Below are positions 4,801 to 8,006 of a stretch of 8,006 nt of DNA, in pieces (position 1 is the first letter of the stretch; the number at the start of each line of letters is the position of its first letter). The translations under genes were made by a program, and so were the position numbers. The DNA comes from Planctomycetaceae bacterium (GTDB lineage: Bacteria; Planctomycetota; Planctomycetia; Pirellulales; Thermoguttaceae): NCBI GenBank assembly GCA_031287585.1, contig JAITST010000083.1:1-8006 (forward strand), read 5' to 3'. The notes below the pieces were generated by a model that searched no databases, was not told where the DNA came from, and saw only the letters and a program-made list of their open reading frames with translations.

Positions 4801-7738
4801 AAAGTTTAGTTGTCAGTGACGGCATATTAGCCCAGAAGTTTGAGGGCGCACCGCTTGCGAATGGGTCAATCGGGACGAGTAACGGTGTCATTGAATCGTC
4901 GGGGTCGGTGAAGTCAACAAAGTTTACCGCCCATTGTGCGAGACGAGCAATCATCCATTGACGGCGTTCATTGTCGTTTGTTATTGCTGCTTTAAGCACC
5001 TCACCGCCATCGTAAGCAGCGATTGTTGGCGGTGTTAAACCACCATCGTAAGGATAGCCGTATAGTTCATCATACGACAGCACGACAAGCAGGTAGAACA
5101 ACTGTTCCGCGAAACGCGCCCGCGCGATAAGTCCCTCTTTGTAAGCGGCAGGGTTGAATGTTCCGTCTGCATTTCGCGGGTTAATAACGCCGTATTCACG
5201 AGTGAGACGATTCAAGTCGAGTTTTTTGCCTTGCATTATTTCCGGCGGTAAAAACTTGGCGATAAACGCCGCCGCCTCATCTTCGTGACCAACACCGCCG
5301 ACACACTTCAACACTTGCGAGTAAATGCTAGTCGCGTCTGGTGCTATGAGTGCGGGTAACGATTGAACATCGTAACTTGAATGTGTTATGTGTTCCTGTA
5401 ATTTACGGAGTGCATTGCGCGCAGTACCATCACCGTCAATGTTTTCCGGTTTATCTGTTGCGGCTACAACATTGAACAAACGCGGCAACAAATCTTTTAC
5501 ATCAAGGTCGTTAAGCCGGAACAGTGTTTCGATTTCGTCGGACTTGAACAATTTATCCGTGTTTGATTTATAATCTATCGCGTATGGATTGTTAAGGAAT
5601 ACAGTATTGTTTTCGGGGTCATCGTCCCCCCAAAATAATTCTGGATTTAGTGAAACGTTATTTCCGAGAATATCAATGTATTGCGGTTTGTCGCCCCAGA
5701 GATTAGGACTTCTGCCAGAAAACGCAACAGGTGTATCAACTGCGTTACCATTAAATTCCGCACTAACATCTCTATCAATACCGCGTCCGGCATTGTCGTA
5801 TAACCACAGCGAAGTAGAAATATCGTCAATCGCATAACCTTCAAGCGGTATTCGCAACTCGTTACTCAAATTAACCAATGTCATACCGTAAGCGTTTGGC
5901 AATGGCTCCACCGGATTGTTAGAAGCATCTTTATCAATTCCATACCGTCCCGCTTGATGTTCATTGATAACACTAATATCACCAAATATACGATTGGCAA
6001 TAGAGGCATCTCCAAACGCCGCAGTTAGTGAAATTTCCGCGGGACCTGCTCCTTCGCCGAAAAGTTCTATCGAATTTTCGCCTTTTCCGCCCAATCTGGG
6101 AATGAGTTCGTCTGCGCCAACTCTGAATTCATTATCGTAAACTGACGGCTTGCCTAAATCATAATCGTACTGATTGACTACCTCGTGTTTCATATTACCG
6201 TGATAGTTTACGTTTATACGGCTATCTAACTCTCTGACAGTTATTGCTACCAGCGGTTTGTATTCTTGTTTTGACTTTGGATCGTATTCCACCGGTAAAC
6301 CGATGTCCATCCAGTACGCATCGTTCAGACCGTCTGCGTCGGTGTCAACATCGTAAGCCGCACCGACTTGGTCGGGATTGCGGCTTAGTATATTGATTAG
6401 GTCGGGGATGTCAGAAATGTTTTTCAGATTGGCTAATACCGGATTACTACCGCTAAATTCAGGATGAATGAGCGGCAACGGACGTAAGACCAGACGTTGT
6501 AAGTCTAACGCATCGTTTATCTTGCCGTGCGAATGCCAATAGTCCACGATAGCCGGACGATGAAACGATGGAATAATACCAATCAACATACCGTCCTTAT
6601 CGTAGTTGTACCAACTCAAAAAGATGTTATTGAAATCAGGAGCGGTGTAATCGACATTCATACGTGTTAAGTAGTAAATGGGGTCAGGAACGGTATCGTC
6701 CAATGTACCCTTCGATAACAATTCCAGAAACTTTCTACCACCGTCATAAATTCCTTGCGGGTTGGGCGCAAGCGCGAACGGGAAGGTAAAGGAATTGGAA
6801 CCAACAGTGTAAGAGTAACCAACACTTTGTTGTGGTGTATTGTACGGGTCAGTAGTTAGGACGGCATCGTCAAAACCGATACCTGTTCCTCTAAACGCCG
6901 CACCGTTAATTATGTATTTACAGCCATTTAGCAAGTCAGCGACAACCTTTGTCTTGATTTTACTATGAGGGATAGGAGGTGGAGATGGACTCAAAATGGG
7001 AGGTAACGTGTCACATAGACTTTTTACATTTATGAGGAAACAAGATTCTGTCACGCGGTTATCGGCACCTGTAATCGAACTAACGATTTCATCGTCACGT
7101 AATCCGGGCGGTAATACAGTTCCTGCCTGACAAAACATAAGTATTCGGACACTCTTGTTTTTCAACCAATTAACAAATGCCTGCCTCTCCTCGCCTGTAG
7201 AGAAAATTGTTCTCGTTGTGTCGGTATTCGTAACAGTTAGCACGTTTCCGATTATGTCCATCATCGAATGACCTGCGAGATCAGGATCAGGCATACGTTC
7301 AAATAAATCCGCAATATTCCAGCGAACTGCAATGATGTTGTCACCAGACACGTCAGGATCAGTAGGAGTACCGAAATCGAATTCCCCTTTGAATTTGTCG
7401 TTTGTACTATCACCAACGACCGGATGCCCGTAGATGCTTTCCAGTAATGACTGGTGAACAAGCACAGACGGCGAATTTTCGTCTGGTTTCCTGCCAACGA
7501 GTAACCTTGTCACCGCTTCGTCCATAGCACTATCGAGAGATCCCGACGAGCCGTATTCGCCGTTATTTTTCATATCTTCATACGTCAACCTGCCGTATGC
7601 CTCAGCGACACGCCGCATATTGCTTGTTGCAAACATAAAACTAACAATCAGCAACGAGAACATCGTCAGCAGTGCTAACGTTAGCAATAAAATCATTCCG
7701 CGCCGTTGCGGAATGAACGTCGTTTGATAAGTTTTCAT
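1898..7738 (-). CDS. Giant GspK/PilX-like pseudopilin-type membrane protein
   Basis: This 1946-residue product has no assigned function. Its N-terminus, QRRGMILLLTLALLTMF, is a type III (prepilin-like) leader: a short basic segment, a probable cleavage site at G14/M15, then one hydrophobic helix (about 15-37). The usual Glu5 of mature pilins is replaced by Leu, as is typical of the GspK minor pseudopilin. A D-x-D-x-D-G-x-x-D loop (residues 465-473, calcium-type) precedes WMDIGLP and RINVN (INVN at 508-511), resembling GspK-related segments. A second copy, REPGKVNIN, has VNIN at 1706-1709. The central part carries RLAQWAVNFVDFTDPD and SLFVELHN, and the C-terminus carries RRREFLIIDRTDPVGF; I recall these phrases from large planctomycete proteins. 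GspK itself has only about 330 residues. The frame is intact. I chose the ATG at 7738 because GAGG lies 9 nt upstream and it places the leader correctly; a GTG at 7816 would extend the protein by 26 residues but sits almost at the predicted transcription start. It probably lies in the cell envelope or a secretion apparatus, by inference only. Confidence 0.85.
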   Translation of the reverse strand: MKTYQTTFIPQRRGMILLLTLALLTMFSLLIVSFMFATSNMRRVAEAYGRLTYEDMKNNGEYGSSGSLDSAMDEAVTRLLVGRKPDENSPSVLVHQSLLESIYGHPVVGDSTNDKFKGEFDFGTPTDPDVSGDNIIAVRWNIADLFERMPDPDLAGHSMMDIIGNVLTVTNTDTTRTIFSTGEERQAFVNWLKNKSVRILMFCQAGTVLPPGLRDDEIVSSITGADNRVTESCFLINVKSLCDTLPPILSPSPPPIPHSKIKTKVVADLLNGCKYIINGAAFRGTGIGFDDAVLTTDPYNTPQQSVGYSYTVGSNSFTFPFALAPNPQGIYDGGRKFLELLSKGTLDDTVPDPIYYLTRMNVDYTAPDFNNIFLSWYNYDKDGMLIGIIPSFHRPAIVDYWHSHGKINDALDLQRLVLRPLPLIHPEFSGSNPVLANLKNISDIPDLINILSRNPDQVGAAYDVDTDADGLNDAYWMDIGLPVEYDPKSKQEYKPLVAITVRELDSRINVNYHGNMKHEVVNQYDYDLGKPSVYDNEFRVGADELIPRLGGKGENSIELFGEGAGPAEISLTAAFGDASIANRIFGDISVINEHQAGRYGIDKDASNNPVEPLPNAYGMTLVNLSNELRIPLEGYAIDDISTSLWLYDNAGRGIDRDVSAEFNGNAVDTPVAFSGRSPNLWGDKPQYIDILGNNVSLNPELFWGDDDPENNTVFLNNPYAIDYKSNTDKLFKSDEIETLFRLNDLDVKDLLPRLFNVVAATDKPENIDGDGTARNALRKLQEHITHSSYDVQSLPALIAPDATSIYSQVLKCVGGVGHEDEAAAFIAKFLPPEIMQGKKLDLNRLTREYGVINPRNADGTFNPAAYKEGLIARARFAEQLFYLLVVLSYDELYGYPYDGGLTPPTIAAYDGGEVLKAAITNDNERRQWMIARLAQWAVNFVDFTDPDDSMTPLLVPIDPFASGAPSNFWANMPSLTTKLLSDDATDVMETKTAVSRGNFTSGAYLAPVALFWGMERPNLVISETMALHNRGTADTTSDPTGKLVGTTTNDDDDYDQVMAPEPSLFVELHNIGSGNRPDAGLVSFMATALKADGTRDTDHPMWRLVVGKRENEVVFASPSAQTMEDEDNLFYLLSDDNTGTKKEARFTHSLQPKQSTLTADTVKRSNVLGASKSTLREIDIDRIIWLGPQNPNEQGHSYYWENFNYATDPTDPYTDNRVLAQNEYLTIGPRELTYLGRPKGNFSGALTTVPACQTLSLTGVGMVRQGNQPWREAAAIADGGTWDATADGNVHGNVSTEYKTMKYAIMKDVNSFGVNISGKLPSVSAYYTTPAAVEDTPRDMTTGAPLTDDGIYGDGTVQCYKPLFLQRLADPLRPYNSISNPYISVDYTMVDLTVYTGVEGNDTKTDGDVTRNSKLWNEEQKKFGTNSESLDFANDTLFHSQQLRGTASIEKGGAPIAGVLGINPWKGMNLYNAPLQPSIASSGLLQTGETSMVVSYGIDHGKTATFGYLNYAEVNVTGGTPPLMKLYPIPATPIPASSANPPFERDPLLGLTGDERRPYVGAPWDGKIADKKVSHFNTPTWNNAPLVSSYDSLNVPASAPGRFGLEYLQTEVNSGGTTSKSDLYNADKTSSLGYGGTVKLQIPAHLLNFFVSATPSSDTTPPEYKSLNLARLFDFAGLQSKFNGTVEEISPTNLTYATTYREPGKVNINMITETEWKALTHNSGVPNEFADTDITKSDTFSDALHNNNDLEQFPFRAASTSFLRPYVMDTPDDDLLARAFLSDSTLLRPVYKGASLRHDNILDAEAPLFAHMLGGTMASRSQYYPMSRLSEMTTSRSNVFAVWITVGRFAVSRKYENHNDWKNNYVDGNPVATALPALIALGSDPDNMFHSLYPDGRMLKEEIGTNGKGEVIRRREFLIIDRTDPVGFRRGEKLNSGDTIKLRRAL

Positions 7739-7747
7739 AGTATTTTT

Positions 7748-7751
7748 CCTC
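7748..7751 (-). promoter_or_regulatory. Ribosome binding site deciding the giant gene's start
   Basis: On the minus strand TTGAGGAAAAATACT immediately precedes the ATG at 7738; GAGG lies 9 nt upstream. This supports 7738 over the upstream GTG at 7816, which has no comparable site and would leave a leader of only about 9 nt. Confidence 0.75.
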
Positions 7752-7765
7752 AATAATGATAGTTT

Positions 7766-7781
7766 TCGGATAATCGGATAA
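7766..7781. repeat. Tandem 8-bp repeat TCGGATAA x2 in the leader
   Basis: TCGGATAATCGGATAA is a perfect two-unit tandem repeat inside the untranslated leader of the giant gene, 28 nt upstream of its start codon. It could be a chance duplication or a binding site; nothing else distinguishes the two. Confidence 0.5.
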
Positions 7782-7831
7782 CATAAAAGTAACAGGCGAC
7801 CCACTCCGCCCGCCACGACAAGACAATAAGT

Positions 7832-7860
7832 ATTTTATATGAACTATGGCAGAAAGTCAA
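7832..7860 (-). promoter_or_regulatory. Strong sigma70-type promoter for the giant gene
   Basis: On the minus strand, TTGACT (7855-7860) and TAAAAT (7832-7837) stand exactly 17 nt apart, each one base from the sigma70 consensus. Transcription would start near 7825, giving a leader of about 85 nt before the ATG at 7738. This suggests the giant gene is transcribed from its own vegetative promoter rather than as part of an upstream operon. Confidence 0.7.
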
Positions 7861-8006
7861 CGATTAAGATAGAATTTAGTAGGAAATGGGTGTGTAAACT
7901 TTAGTGGGGAATCCATTTGGCGTTAAATTTGCTCACCACCATCGCATCAAAATAAGTTAGTATCCATCAGAGAATAACTCGTCCAAATTTTTTCTGTCTG
8001 AACACT

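Noticed and set aside
2257..5837. Several plus-strand and alternate-frame ORFs of 60-120 residues inside the giant gene
   Set aside because: The giant frame is continuous and shows ordered family motifs; the smaller frames have low-complexity, unmotivated compositions typical of shadows.
7739..7816. GTG at 7816 as the start of the giant gene
   Set aside because: It would put 26 extra residues ahead of the prepilin-like leader, lacks a ribosome binding site and lies about 9 nt from the predicted transcription start; the ATG at 7738 has GAGG at good spacing.

Overview
The window suggests a planctomycete (Pirellulales/Thermoguttaceae-like, moderate G+C). Two things point there, both recognised from memory rather than by search. 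One is a very large pseudopilin-like protein whose recurring phrases (a D-x-D-x-D-G calcium-type loop, then a 'xRINVN' motif, a late 'REPGKVNIN' motif, and an 'RRREFLIIDRTDPVGF' tail) belong to a family seen across planctomycetes. The other is the debris of an ISAzo13-family ('Rhodopirellula transposase') element. All supported genes are on the minus strand, so the layout below runs right to left.

Right edge to 1898: about 145 bp with no recognisable gene (7861-8006), then a near-consensus sigma70-type promoter (7832-7860), an ~85-nt leader, and one gene of 1946 codons (1898-7738). It encodes a membrane-anchored, GspK/PilX-like giant surface or secretion-associated protein. It is followed by a 450-bp gap (1448-1897) with no gene but several inverted repeats: a GC-rich hairpin just after the stop codon that may terminate transcription, a perfect 20-bp stem, and two related CTACGGTTA palindromes.

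1520 to 383: a second promoter-like pair (1492-1520) and a good ribosome binding site lead into a two-gene unit. The first gene is a thioredoxin-fold lipoprotein (871-1440) and the second, tightly coupled, is tsaE (383-868), the ATPase for t6A tRNA modification. The pairing looks like shared transcription rather than shared pathway.

335 to 1: broken sequence. A 20-codon stub resembling the start of prephenate dehydrogenase (the IIGTGLIGAS dinucleotide-binding fingerprint) runs straight, in another frame, into a decayed ISAzo13 transposase with two in-frame stops, a frameshift and a large internal deletion. The remnant continues beyond the left edge.

I see no CRISPR array, tRNA, rRNA or defence system. 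The most noteworthy items are the layered pseudogene at the left end, the giant pseudopilin-like protein and the hairpin cluster.
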